This document shows, one piece after another, positions 44,174 to 55,986 of a DNA stretch of 64,000 bases. Within the stretch, counting starts at the first letter, position 1. The number at the start of each line of letters is the position of its first letter. A program made the position numbers and the translations under genes. Origin of the DNA: Vitellaria paradoxa (Eukaryota; Streptophyta; Magnoliopsida; Ericales; Sapotaceae); NCBI GenBank assembly GCA_019916065.1, contig CM034238.1, positions 30,181,246 to 30,245,245 of the forward strand. The letters run 5' to 3'. Under the pieces are notes generated by a model, which did not search any database, had not been told where the DNA came from, and worked only from the letters and a program-made list of their open reading frames with translations.

Positions 44174-45560
44174 ATGCCGCCGCGTGCAATGGGAGTTAGA
44201 GGCGAGGCCGAGGTAATGGTCAAGGTGGGGGTAAAGGAAGGGAACATATTCCTGTTCAGCAAGAACAGGAAACACATCATAGTGCAGTGGCTGAGGCACC
44301 ACCAATTGCACAACAGGATGACTTAAGAGAAGAGGAGGTGCAATCAAGGGCACCCAAGATTCAGCAACCGGCAGCTATGGATGTTGGAGCAGTGTTACAA
44401 CAATTGGCGGCAGCTATGGCCGCAATAGCAGGTGGGGCTCGAGTTGGACCCCAGACACAAGCACAAGCAAGCCCAACTACTTTGGAGAAATTTAGGAGGA
44501 TGAAGCCTCCAACTTATGATGGTGTGGCTGACACGGATGTGGCGGAACAGTTCTTGGAGGAATGCAATAAGATATTAGTAGCAATGGAAATTATTGATCC
44601 TTCTACTTGCATTATGCTGACGACTTTTCAATTAGTGGGAAGAGCGTCGGCTTGGTGGTCTAGTTTGAAGGATACAGGGGAATCAGTGGGTCTCACTTGG
44701 GAGAGGTTCAAGGAAAAGTTTAGGGATCACTTCTTCCCTCAATCTTTAAGGGAAGCAAAGAGGGAAGAATTTGCTAGGTTGACACAAGGGACTATGTCAG
44801 TGTTAAAGTATGAGAGGAAATTCTCAGACTTATCAAGGTATGCACCTGAGTTGGTCTCTACCACTCATTTGAAGTGCAGGAGATTTGAGAGGGGATTGAG
44901 GCCGACTTTAAGGAACAAGATGGTGATGTTGGGGTTGGAGGATTATGAAACTTTGGTAAATCGAGCCATGACGGTGGAAAGGGACTTGAATGAAACCAAA
45001 GTTATCTATGAAAGTCAACGAGGTAAGACCATGGGAACTTCGCAAGAAGGAGTTAGCAAGAAAATGATTAAGGGCAATTCGTCAGCTCCACAAACCCAAT
45101 CGTCTTATCAAGGAAGTACTGCACCCGCACCCATGGAGAGGTCAAGGGGAACCTCTCGAAGATAAATTGTATGCTATAATTGTAGGCAGGAAGGTCATAG
45201 AAGTACGGAGTGTCCTAGGGGTAAGAAACAGGTTGAATTAACAGCACCAATGAGGGGTGATCAGGTTGGAGTGAACAAGGCATGCTATGGATGTGGGGAA
45301 ATGGGGTATATTCAAAGGTTTTGCCCTCAGAATTAGCGAGGCATAGGAGGAAGAATGGCACAACCTGGACAGTGGTTGCAGGGAGCCCGCCCATCAGCCT
45401 CCCAGTCAGTACAGCAGCAGTATCAGCAGAGAAGTACCCCACAAAGGACAATGCAAGTTGGAACATCGCAATAGTCAAGGGTGAACCTACAGGGACAGAG
45501 GTTTGGCCGGCCACAGAATGTCCAGGCACAAGGTAGGGTGTTTACTGTGGCACAACAGGA
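44174..45560 (+). pseudogene. gag: Element C gag with two zinc knuckles
   Basis: The ATG at 44174 is followed by a Gly/Arg-rich start that is frameshifted within about 30 bp. The long frame 44287-45165 holds the Ala-rich leader, FRRMKPPTYDGVADTDVAEQ, the capsid-type ASAWWSSLKDTGESVGLTW block and the RRFERGLRPTLRNKMVMLG block. A TAA at 45163 precedes a good CCHC knuckle (CYNCRQEGHRSTEC, about 45173-45214). A second one (CYGCGEMGYIQRFC) has Tyr in place of His. Another stop follows CPQN. gag would be the nucleocapsid protein that packages the RNA. Confidence 0.9.
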
Positions 45561-47162
45561 GGCGCCAGCTGAGCCTATGGTGACAAGAGGTATTTTTCGT
45601 GTCTATTCATCAAATGCCATTGTACTCTTAGACACGGGAGGATCCTATTCATTTGTCACCACATCATTTGTATATGCCTTGGGATTAGATGTTAGCCCCT
45701 TGGAATTGTTTTTGTGTGTTGAGACCCCCATAGCGGGATTTTCTTCTTTGACTCAAGTGTGTAAGGGATGTGAACTAAGGGTAACTGATGTATTTGATGG
45801 GCGAGAGTTCGTCTCAACTTTCGACTTAATTTTATTGGAGATAAGGGGTTTTGATATCATACTTGGAATGGATTGGCTTATGTCCTAGCAAGCTATGATT
45901 GACTGTAATAAGCGTAAGGTGACCTTAACTACGCTAAAGGGGGATCAAATTCACTTCTTTACAGACCAGTGTAAAATAAGAGAAGCGTCACTTTTGAAAA
46001 GTCAGAGAAAAGATGAATTGCGTAGTCTTTTTGCTTGCATGGTTATAGAAGAAGAGGACAGGGAATAGAGACTTGAATTGCCTAGAGTTGTGAATGAATT
46101 TCCTGAGGTGTTTCCTGAGGAGATATTTGGGTTGCCACCTGAAAGGGAAGTGGAGTTTTGCATTGATCTGGTTCCGGGCACCGAACCCATCTCCATTCCA
46201 CCCTACAGGTTGGCACCGGCAGAGTTAGCAGAATTGAAGACACAGGTGGAGGAATTGTTGGCCAAGGGATTCATCCAACCAAGTACTTCACCTTGGGGTG
46301 CGCTGGCATTATTTGCAGCTAAGAAAGATGGGACTTTGAGAATGTGTATTGATTACAGGAAATTGAACAGGGTGACTATCAAGAATAGATACCCGCTGCC
46401 AAGAATCGATGATTGATTTGATCAGTTGAAGTGATCATTGGTGTTTTCGAAGATTAATCTACGATCCAGGTACCATCAAGTGAGGATAAGAGAAAAAGAC
46501 ATTCCAAAGACAGCATTTAGGACTCGGTATGGTCATTATGAGTTTCTGGTTATGCCTTTTGGTTTGACAAATACACCGGCAGTCTTTATGGACTTAATGA
46601 ATCGAGTCTTTAAAGATTACTTGGATGAGTTTGTGGTGGTGTTCATAGATGATGTCTTGGTGTATTCTAAGTCAAAAGAGGAACATGAACAACATTTGAG
46701 GCTTGTACTACAAAGGTTGAAAGATCATCAGTTATATGCTAAGCTGAGCAAATATGAGTTCTAGCTTAGAAAGGTTAAATTTTTGTCTCAGAGGAAGGAG
46801 TAGCAATGGACCCATCCAAAATTGAAGCTATTTTGGAATGGTCTCAACCGAAGTTCGTATTTGAGATCCGCAGTTTCCTTGGATTGGCAGGATACTATCA
46901 AAGGTTTGTCTCGGATTTTTCTAGATTAGCAGCCCCGCTAACTAGATTAACCCAAAAAGGGATCAAATTTGAATGGAGTGATGCATGTGAAAATGATTTC
47001 AAGAGATAAAAGGAAGATTGACTACTACACCAGTATTAGTCATCCCAGAGAGGGGAGCTAGTTACTTGGTGTATTGTGATACGTCACGAGAAGGACTTGG
47101 ATGTGTTCTTATGCAGAATGGGCGAGTGGTAGCTTATGGCTCAAGACAGTTGAAGAATCATG
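45561..47162 (+). pseudogene. pol: Element C pol, 5' part: protease, RT and start of RNase H
   Basis: The protease motif LLDTGGSYSF (about 45625-45655) keeps D-T-G. The flap-side LGMDWLMS is followed by a TAG at 45886. RT starts near [15 protein letters not shown] (46078 on), has MCIDYRKLN, then two stops around 46414-46437. The palm continues with [15 protein letters not shown] and [10 protein letters not shown] further stop and frameshift lie around 46760-46800 before the thumb ([15 protein letters not shown]). RNase H starts ERGASYLVYCDTS and is cut at 47162 by solo LTR I, after SRQLKNHEK. Confidence 0.9.
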
Positions 47163-47167
47163 AAAAG

Positions 47168-50100
47168 TGTCACGCCCTGGATCTCATGACCCGAGGGGTA
47201 AGTGATAAACACACACAACATGCATTAACATAACCAACCCATAATCAGAGCAACGTAACGTAAGCCAGTGAGCCCGAGACATAAATAAGATAACATAAAT
47301 CTAACCTTAACTATAATCAAGTCACAACTTTCAACAATCCTCTCATTAATACATAACTTAGGCCTTTGGGCCCTTACAACCAAATCGAACAAGTCCTCAA
47401 TGTCCAACATTACAATTCTACAAGAAATTTAAACTAAATAACCAAGAACTTTGCTAAGCTTGGTAGGGCTCATGCACACCCTTCTAGTCCAACCCCATTA
47501 GCCCACCTAATTATCATGGCCTGTACCTGCATCAAATTCTGTAGGGACGTGAGCACGGATCCACTTATGCCCACGACGTCTCAAACAAACATATATGATA
47601 TGTATTCCAAACATGCATCCTATTCTTGGTGCATCTAGTTATCTCAACATGTTCTTGAGCCACAACAATTTATCAACATAACTATATAACCGATTTAGAA
47701 TATATAAATTTTTACACAACAATATCATAAGGATTCAATTCCAATTAATACTTAATCTTTGAAATTCCATACATGTGTTCATATCACATTTCAATTGTCT
47801 CTTAGATGTTTAATCAAGCTGACCACATAATCATATTTACACTATTTATCTTTATTCAATAACATCATAGTGTAGCATTCAATTGCAATTATTCTCCATT
47901 ATTAAATTTCCCAACTTTATATCCAACCACATTCCATATCAAATTATCACATATTCAACATTCATTCACATATCCACATCCACATTACATTTGTTCACCA
48001 TTCAATCATGAAATCACATCCACAATACCATCATTTCATTAATCAATCACATAGCCATAACCACACAATCCTTAGGGGTTAGGTTCATACATACTATCGT
48101 CTTTTATGGGCCAATGCCCAACGAAAACGATAAACCGATGTCGTTGTTTAGGATCACCATCCAGGGCCACGAGGAGCCAAAACACACACACAATGTTGTG
48201 GGCTACTAACCCACTGGCATTAACACCAAACCCTGTGCAAGTTTTAGGTCTTTCAACCCGAGGGTAATCTCACAACCCTTCCTATTTCCGCACCCCACCA
48301 CGGCCCCCGGCACACAACCAATCGTTCATCACATTCAATACTCATCAATCACAATTCACATTCATCATCATCACTTTCCAATACACACAACCACATTCCA
48401 TTTCATCATGTAGCACAACTCATTTCATCTCTTCATTTTATTTAATCCAAGCCTCATTTAATTTCCATCATTTGTTAACAAAAGTTCACTTTTTGGTTCA
48501 TCCCAAGATTCATCACATATCAACATTGATCAACCTTATTAAACATTCAACATTATTAAACATTCAACATTATTCAATATACATACCATTCAACACACAT
48601 GTCAATGTTACGGTTCATTCCATAGCTTATTACATATCGCATTGATCAAACCATATTAAGCATTCCACATTTACCAAAATTATAAACATATGTCTCTTTG
48701 TCAAGTTACCCTTTAACTTAATCAATCATAAGTTCATATATCTCAACATTTAGTTTAAATCAAGACATATTCACAATTCTACTCGATTAAGACCCTTATC
48801 TCAAAGTAAGCTTCCAATTCATTTCATTCAAGATAGCATTCATTCATCCTTACAAGTTAAATCTCATAGGTTTAAGATAATCAATCCTTAATTACTTTTT
48901 GAAAGCTCATTTCCATTTTAAAATCCATACAATTAATCAATTAAAAGTCTCACATACTAACATATTACCAAACCCCTTCATAATCCTAAGGTAGGAAGTC
49001 AAGTTAAGAAAAATCAGGAAAAGTGTTCTGGTCTCGGTGGGCGCCCTACCAAAAGTTCACGGGCGCCCCTGAAGGGTCATGGGGGCCCCACATAAGATCA
49101 CGGGTGCCTCTTAAGGGTCATGGGCACCCCACCAAAACCCACGGGCGCCCCTCTGTTATCTAGAATGTCACTCTGCTCTGGTTCAAGTTCTAGGTCATGT
49201 TTTTAGGTTCCAAACTTTACCCAATCCAATATCTAACCTAATACCTTATTTTCTTGGGTTGTCTAGGACCTAGAAGACTCCAAAAAGTCAATCAAAACAA
49301 ATTTTAATCCATCCATTTCTTCTATACAAAAATATTGATTCAACCCATACTTATTTATACACACAACCATTCATCCACACAAACCCTACTTCCAAGGTTT
49401 CCAAATCTTAAATAAATCTTATAGAAGTATTTACTAGATCAAATATATCTCATATATGTTAAAATGAGACTAGAAATCCCTACCTCAAGTGGTAAGAAGA
49501 TAGATCAGCAAGAGGGTGTCTTGGACTTCCAAACCCTCAAACTTTGATGGACTCAATCTCCTCCCTCCTTGATCCAAACTACAAATAAATTACATAGGAA
49601 GGTTCCTTAGGGTTCTAATTAAAATCTTGCAAAAGGAATTTGGATTCTATAGAGGGAAGAAGAACCTACGTTCAAAAACCCTACCCGGTTGTGTTCTTCT
49701 TCTTCCTTTGCTCTTCCTTGCTTCTCACCCAGTTCTCCCTCTTCCAAGTAACCTCTCTCTCTCTCCCTTGCATCACACACACTAATATATATATATATAA
49801 ACCAATATTTTAATCCCCAAATAGTGTCTTCCAGATTTTTCCATCCCCCTAGCCCTAAAATAGGTGTATAGGGGTGAGGGGCCAGCTGGAAAATGCAGAG
49901 GACCCCTGCTGTTGATTTTCTGCACAAGTAGGGCGCCCCTCAAAAACCACGGGCGCCCGTCCTAGAGCTAGGGGCACCCCTCATAAACCACGGGCGCCCC
50001 TCAGCGTGCTCCCGAGTCAAAATGTTGACTTTTGAGCTATTTTGCCAATTTCTTCCAAAATTCATACCCCCAAGTCATCTTTAATGACTAAACTTACTTA

Positions 50101-50173
50101 ATTAACATACTAACATGCCCAAAACATGTTAAAACCATCAAATTACATTAACATGAAAATTCAAGGTATTACA
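47168..50173 (-). repeat. Solo LTR I (chromovirus family), minus orientation
   Basis: 3006 bp bounded by TGTCACGCCC and GGTATTACA, with an exact TSD AAAAG at 47163-47167 and 50174-50178. Removing it and one TSD restores the RNase H frame of C (NHEK joined to [10 protein letters not shown]). No primer site, polypurine tract or second LTR is present, so the internal part was probably lost by LTR-LTR recombination. It has GC arrays at 49037-49155 and 49930-50005, and a TATA tract at 49784-49800. It also has the GC block (48070-48320) and an expansion with repeated CATTCAACATTATT-like units around 48530-48600. Confidence 0.94.
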
Positions 50174-50178
50174 AAAAG

Positions 50179-51887
50179 AATTATCCAGTGCATGATTTGG
50201 AGCTAGCAGCAGTCATTTTTGCCTTGAAGAGTTGGAGACATTACTTGTATGGGGAGAAATTTGAAGTGTTCTCAGACCATAAGAGTTTGAAGTACATTTT
50301 TACTCAGAGAGATTTGAACTTAAGGCAACAACGGTGGATGGAATAGATGGAGGACTATGACTTTGAATTGCATTATCATCTGGGTAAAGCTAATGTGGTC
50401 GCAAATGCCTTGAGCAGGAAAAGTAGAAAAACCATGGCTTGTATAGTAGTTAAAGAATGGGAAATGATGGGGACATTGAATGAGTTTGAATTGGAACTTA
50501 AAGAGGGAGAGGAACAAAGAATGTTGCATATTGTTGTCACCCAGCCAGCCTTAATCAATAGAGTAACTGAGGCTCAGAAGTTAGATGAGAAAGCTAATGA
50601 TGTTTTTAATAAAATAAAGGATTAGGTGGATATTCCGGGCTGGACAGTGGATGATGACGGAGTGGTCAAGTACCAAGGGAGAATCTTTGTACCCTCCTCT
50701 GTTAGAGAGGAAATTTTGAGGAAGTTTCATCATTCCCGGCTAGCAGTGCATCTGGGGGGTACAAAAATGTATCATGATTTAAAGAGGCAATTTAATTGGG
50801 CAGGAATGAAGAAAGATGTGGCGGAGTTTATTAGCAAGTGTCTAACTTGTCAGCAGGTGAAGGCAAAGCATCAAAGACCCGCTAGATTGTTACAGCCTTT
50901 GCCAATATCCAAGTGGAAGTGGGAAAATGTGACCATGGATTTTATGTCAGCGTTGCCATGGATAAAAAGAGGTTGTGATGCCATATGGGTGATTGTTGAT
51001 CGGTTAACCAAGTTGACACATTTCTTGCCAATGCGAATGACGAATTCAATGGACTCTTTGGCCCGATTATACATTCGGGAAATTGTGAGGTTGCATGGGA
51101 CACTAGTGTCTATTGTCTCAGACAGGGACTCCCATTTCGTTTCTCGATTTTGGCAGAGTTTTCAAGCAGCCATGGGGGTAGAGTTGTGTTTCAGTAGGGT
51201 AGTTGGGAGGATCATTTGCCATTAGTGGAGTTTGCTTATAATAACAGTTACCAGGCTAGCATTGAAATGGCACCATTTGAGGCACTGTATGAAAGACCAT
51301 GTAGATCCCCGGTGTGTTGGACCCAAGTTGGAGAAGCGGCCATGATTGGGCCAGAATTAGTTCAGGAAACTAATGAGAAGATCAAGATAATTAGGCAAAG
51401 ACTGGAGACAGCACGTAGTCGCCAGAAGAGTTATGTGGATCAAAGAAGGAGACCCTTAGAGTTTCACGTGGGAGATCACGTATTCCTAAAAGTGTCGCCA
51501 CGGAAAGGACAGTTCAGATTTAGCAAGCGAGGGAAGTTGTCTCCCAGATACATTGGCCCGTTTGAAATGCTAGCACGAGTTGGAGAGGTTGCTTACCGGT
51601 TGGCATTGCCACCCCAAATGTCGGGAGTGCACGAAGTCTTTCATGTCTCTATGTTGCGTAAGTACATTCTAGACCCTACCCATGTGCTGAATTGGACTAA
51701 ATTGGAAATAGACTCGGAAGTGAAGTACGAAATACAACTGATTTGGATTTTGGATGCTCGAGACCAAGTGCTACGAGGTAAAACAATTCCTTTGGTTCGA
51801 GTGTTATGGAAGCATCATGGAGTAGAAGAATCAACTTGGGAACGTGAGCTCGAGATGTGGGAATGTTATCCACATTTGTTTTCTTAA
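50179..51887 (+). pseudogene. pol: Element C pol, 3' part: RNase H, integrase and chromodomain
   Basis: RNase H continues with [20 protein letters not shown] and ends at KANVVANALSRKS; a TAG at 50344 interrupts. Integrase has the HHCC finger ([11 protein letters not shown] and CLTCQQVK, 50728-50860), catalytic D in MDFMSALPW and D in SDRDSHF. Near 51190 about 95 nt are missing compared with A, which removes the third catalytic residue and shifts the frame. The frame 51216-51887 then runs through [15 protein letters not shown] to a chromodomain (RVLWKHHGVEESTWERE) and a stop at 51885. Confidence 0.9.
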
Positions 51888-51926
51888 AGTTATGTTATGT
51901 ACTAAATTTCGAGGATGAAATTTTTT

Positions 51927-51939
51927 GAAGGGGGGAGAA
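51927..51939 (+). other. Polypurine tract of C
   Basis: GAAGGGGGGAGAA precedes the 3' LTR start TGTTATACCC, after the ATTTCGAGGATGAAATTTT motif. Confidence 0.9.
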
Positions 51940-53343
51940 TGTTATACCCTGAATTTTCATGTTAAGATAATTTGATGGTTTTAACATGTTTTGGGAAAGT
52001 TAGTATGTTAATTAAGTAATATTAGTCATTAAAGATGACTTAGGGGTGTCAATTTTGGAAGAAATTGGCAAAATAACTCAAAAGTCAACATTTTAACTCG
52101 AGAACATGCTGAGGGGCACCTATGAATTTGAGGGGCACCCATGGCTCTAGGACGGGCACCCGTGGTCCATGAGGGGTGCCCCACTTGTACAGACAGACAA
52201 GAGTAAGCTGACCACTTGTACTGACAAAAAAATGTTGAATGTTTAATGATGTTTGATCAATGTTGATATGTGATGAATTGTGGGATGAACCAAAATGTGG
52301 AAATGTGTTGCGGGAAAGTGTATAAGGTTGAATGTGAATCTATGAATGATGAGATCTCATGTGATGAATGATTGTTTGTGTGCGGGGGCCGTGGTGGGGT
52401 GCGGAAATAGGAAGGGTTTAGAGAGTACCCTTGGGTTGAGAGTCCCGGAACCTGCACAGGGTTTGGTGTCAATGCCAGTGGGTTAGTAGCCCACAACATT
52501 ATGTGTGTTTTTGGCTCCTCGTGGCCCTGGACGGTGATCCTAAACGACAACGTCAGTTTATCATTTCCGTTGGGTATTGGCCCATAAAAGACGATAGTGT
52601 GTATGCACCCAACCCCTGATGACTTGTTTGGTTATGGTTGTGTAATGTGATGATGAATGGATGATGATGTGAATATGGTTATTTGATGGAATGATATTGA
52701 ATGATGAAATAGTGTTGAAATGTGAATGGAATTGAAGTTTGTATTGCAAAACATAAACATTAATCGAAATTGAAATCTTAAACTTTGACATTGTTGCTTG
52801 AATATATGTTTTCACCTAGTTTGGTTGATGGATATGATAATGTAATGTTATGAATATAGACAATGTTAAAATGGATAACCTTATTTGGGATGCATTGCAT
52901 GGTTAGATTGCATACCATATATGTTTTCTTGAGACTTTGTGGGCACAAGTGGACCCGTGCTTATATCCCTACAGACTTTAATGTAGGTAAAGGCAATATC
53001 AACCAAGTGGGCTAAGGGGTTTGGATTAGGAGGTTATGCATGAGCCCTACCAAGCTTAGCAAAGCTCTTAGTCATCTAGTTTAAATTTCTTTTAGGAATT
53101 GTAACATTGTACATTTATAAACTCCTTCGATTTGGTTGTAATGGCCATAAGGCCTAGGTTATGCGATTTGGGAATGGTGTATGTAGTTAGCGATTTGGCA
53201 ATAGTCATGATTTAACTCATGTTACTTTATGTCTTGGGCTCACTAGCTTACATTGCGTTGCTCTGATCATGGGATTGGTTATGTTATTGCATGTTGTGTG
53301 TGTTTATCTCTCACCCTCGGATCACGAGATCCGGGGCGTGACA
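51940..53343 (+). repeat. 3' LTR of C with an internal deletion
   Basis: Only 1404 bp. After GC array 1 (52111-52185) and the AGTAAGCTGACC stretch it jumps to sequence equivalent to about 42028 of the 5' LTR, losing about 1.15 kb that includes the TATA box, GA leader and GC array 2. The rest matches the 5' copy closely and ends GGGGCGTGACA before the TSD CTTTT. Confidence 0.9.
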
Positions 53344-53348
53344 CTTTT

Positions 53349-55285
53349 GGATCCTAAACAATACTTAGAAATAAGTTTTTGAGCTAAACATTGGATTTGG
53401 CAAAGTTTAGAACCCAAAACCTTAAGATAAAGCTTCGAACGAAGCAGAGTAATATTTCTGTACATAGAGGGGTGCCCATGATACTTTATGGGGTGCCTGT
53501 GCCTCTTGAAGGACACCCATAAACCTTTATGAGCCCCCATGCCCTCTGATGGGCGCCTATAATCCATGTGGGGTGATATATCCCCCTGTCCAGAATGCTA
53601 AGTTTTGCTTCATTGTATCAAATCTTATATATTTTAAATCTCGAACTTTATAATATTAAATGATTAACTAGATTGATTAAATAGGTGAAAAGTATGTGAA
53701 TTAAAGTGTGAAAAGCAATATTTGGATAGAGTGCTTGGTTTTTAAGACATGTTTAGTATTACCCTAATGGTAAACTTATGTGCTCACATCTTATGCTTGA
53801 AATAGGTTTAATAAAGGATTGTTCTAATAGTGTTAATGAGCATTGAGTGAAATCTGATTTGAAATAGTGGAGATAATGTTAATGGGAAGAAGAGATGCTA
53901 GAATGAAATAATAATATATTAATGTGATACTGGAATAAGATCAAATTAGTGAATTGGATGCCATGATAATACAAGTTATTCCTTAATTGAATGAGATGAT
54001 AAAAAGAATATGATAATCTTAATGGGAGATGCTTAAGAGATAAAATGAAAGATATTAAATTAAGGAAGAGATATATGATTTACTATTCATTGTTTTGCGA
54101 AACGATTGAATTATTATTGATTGATTGTGAATTCTAAAGTATGATTAGTTGTTTATATTGAATGATATTGATTATTCAATCATGATAAGAATAACTTGGT
54201 TAAGATAAAAATGGTATAATAATTCGATTTGGAATATGATAAGTCATTATTGAAATTGATAATAAAAGTAAAGGGAATTGATGAGATGATATGTATGGAT
54301 TTTGGATTATAATGATATACTATGGACATATTGTAAATGATGTCAATGGAAATGAGATAATTGAAAATATGATTGATATTGAGACATGGGGATGGTGGGC
54401 ATTACAAAATAGGAAGGGTACAGAGATTATCCTAGGGTTAAAAGACCTGAAACCTGCACAAGGATTGGTGTTCATACCAATAAGTTAGTAGCCTACAATA
54501 TGACGTGTGATAAAGCTAATTGTGGCCTCTAATGATGACGTGAATTAAGGCTAATCTTGGCCTCCAACAATGATGTTAATTGTGCCTACCCCTGTAAATA
54601 GAATGGGAATGGAACATAAATAAGGATGATTACGAAAAGAATGATTAAGTAAATGATAGTTGAATTAAGAAATTAGATTAATGGCAACGATCATGACATG
54701 TAATTATATAAGGTTTATTTTGATAATAAAATTATGATGCTTATATGGAGGAGGACTTGGATTTTGTTATATGGTGTTGCACGATTCTGTTGAGTTATGT
54801 TAAATTATAAATGTTAGCATTATTTTACATTATTGCTTTACATATTATATATGCTTTTATGATGCTCCGTGAGTACAAGTGGACTAGTGCTCACATCCCT
54901 ACAGATTCTATTACAGGAATAGATCCTAAGAACTAGGTGGGCATTGGTGAGATTAAAAGTGCATGAGCTGATGCAGATATTGTATTTTTCATTTATCTAA
55001 GTTAAGATATTCATTTAGGACTGTAATATTATTTTAATTTAGAGATTTAATCGATTGGGTTGTAAAAGCAATAAGGTCTGTTTTGTGTATTTTTATTATT
55101 ATAGGATATGTTTGAGCATGATGGCCTGGTAATAGCTGAGGCTTAGTGTATATTATGTTATATACTTATCTTGCGAGTATGTCACTCTAGGGTTGTCTTA
55201 TTACTTTGATCAAGGGCTGATTACTTAGTGTATGATATTTATGTTATTCACTCACCCCTTGGGTCACGAGATCTAAGGCGTGATA
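53349..55285 (+). repeat. 3' LTR of B, right part
   Basis: It continues the LTR cut at 26820. It has a decayed GC array 2 (53468-53578, with GGGTGCCC, GGACACCC and GGGCGCC cores), then AT-rich sequence, and ends GGCGTGATA (decayed GGCGTGACA) at 55285. The last 980 bp pair with 20668-21646. Confidence 0.88.
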
Positions 55286-55861
55286 GCATTGGCTAAGAAA
55301 ACCGTTGGTAACATCGAAATCTAGCACTTCATCATAACTGGGAGGCTTCATCCTCCTAAAGCATTCCAAGGAACCTGCTAGCTAACTAGAAGCTAGTGGA
55401 GGTCCCATTCGTGCTCCACGTCTTACTAACACCATGATGGCTGCCACCATATGATACATAGAAATGGTAGGATCAAATGCCCCGAGTGTTCGAACTAAAG
55501 GTTGTCTAGATTGTACTTCCTCTTATTGGGGCACCAGAGCCACTCCCAGCGAAGCCTCAAACCTGCACCTGCATTAGGCCCCTGTGGCAGGTCAACCCTA
55601 GATGAACATCCTCAACTAGGGCCCATAGCCCAAACTAGTCTGAGCTCTACTGCCACGGCCACAACCACGACTGGCCTGAGCCCCACAACCTCTAGGTCAT
55701 CCATGGACCCCACCCCTAGCAACTGGTGTAAATCTCAAGGACATACCATGGCTACGACCATGATCAACTTGAGCCCCATAACCTTTAGGTCATCTACAGC
55801 CCCTACCCCAGCAACTAGTGCAACTCTAAGTGCTATAAAACTAGAAATAAGTGAAACATAA
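55286..55861 (-). pseudogene. gag: Element E gag fragment
   Basis: On the minus strand the segment ending at the B insertion reads CFRRMKPPSYDEVLDFDV (about 55300-55355), clearly the gag core start seen in A and C. Upstream of it (up to about 55860) are Ala-rich and Gly/Val-rich stretches with an internal near-duplication (55665-55705 like 55750-55800). The remainder of gag and pol lies on the other side of B, outside the window. Stops are frequent. There is no room for the pre-gag ORF: the primer site remnant is only about 120 bp upstream. Confidence 0.75.
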
Positions 55862-55986
55862 GATTCAAAATTTCAAAGTCTAAAACATCAAGTCATGCAT
55901 AACACCTTTCAAAAACGCATAAACCCATAAACATAAAATTTCCCAATGTCCCCAGGTACTCCTAAACATAGACTCTAATATCAAGC

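Larger units (their letters stand above)
26821..53343 (+). mobile_element. Element C: chromodomain Ty3/gypsy (Tekay-like) retrotransposon hosting H and I
   Basis: The TSD CTTTT is exact at 26816-26820 and 53344-53348, inside the B LTR. Without its two insertions C is about 9.7 kb: 5' LTR 2555 bp, primer site, pre-gag ORF, gag with two zinc knuckles, protease, RT, RNase H, integrase and chromodomain, polypurine tract, and a 3' LTR of only 1404 bp because of an internal deletion. H (27045-40810) is in the 5' LTR; solo LTR I (47168-50173) is in RNase H. Several nonsense codons, at least two frameshifts and an integrase deletion make it inactive. It is closely related to A. Confidence 0.92.
20668..55285 (+). 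mobile_element. Element B: old non-autonomous LTR element hosting A and C
   Basis: B has a partial 5' LTR (20668-21646), an internal region (21647-25937) and a 3' LTR split by C (25938-26820 and 53349-55285). The start of its 5' LTR lies left of element A, outside the window. The 3' LTR is followed by GCATT (likely TSD) and then gag of element E. The internal region resembles that of D but is more decayed. The two LTR copies differ at many sites in their shared 980 bp, so B is much older than D, C or H. Confidence 0.85.

Noticed and set aside
55502..55861. 119-codon plus-strand ORF rich in Thr/Ser/Pro
   Set aside because: It is antisense to the Gly/Val-rich N-terminal gag region of E. The low-complexity composition follows from that.
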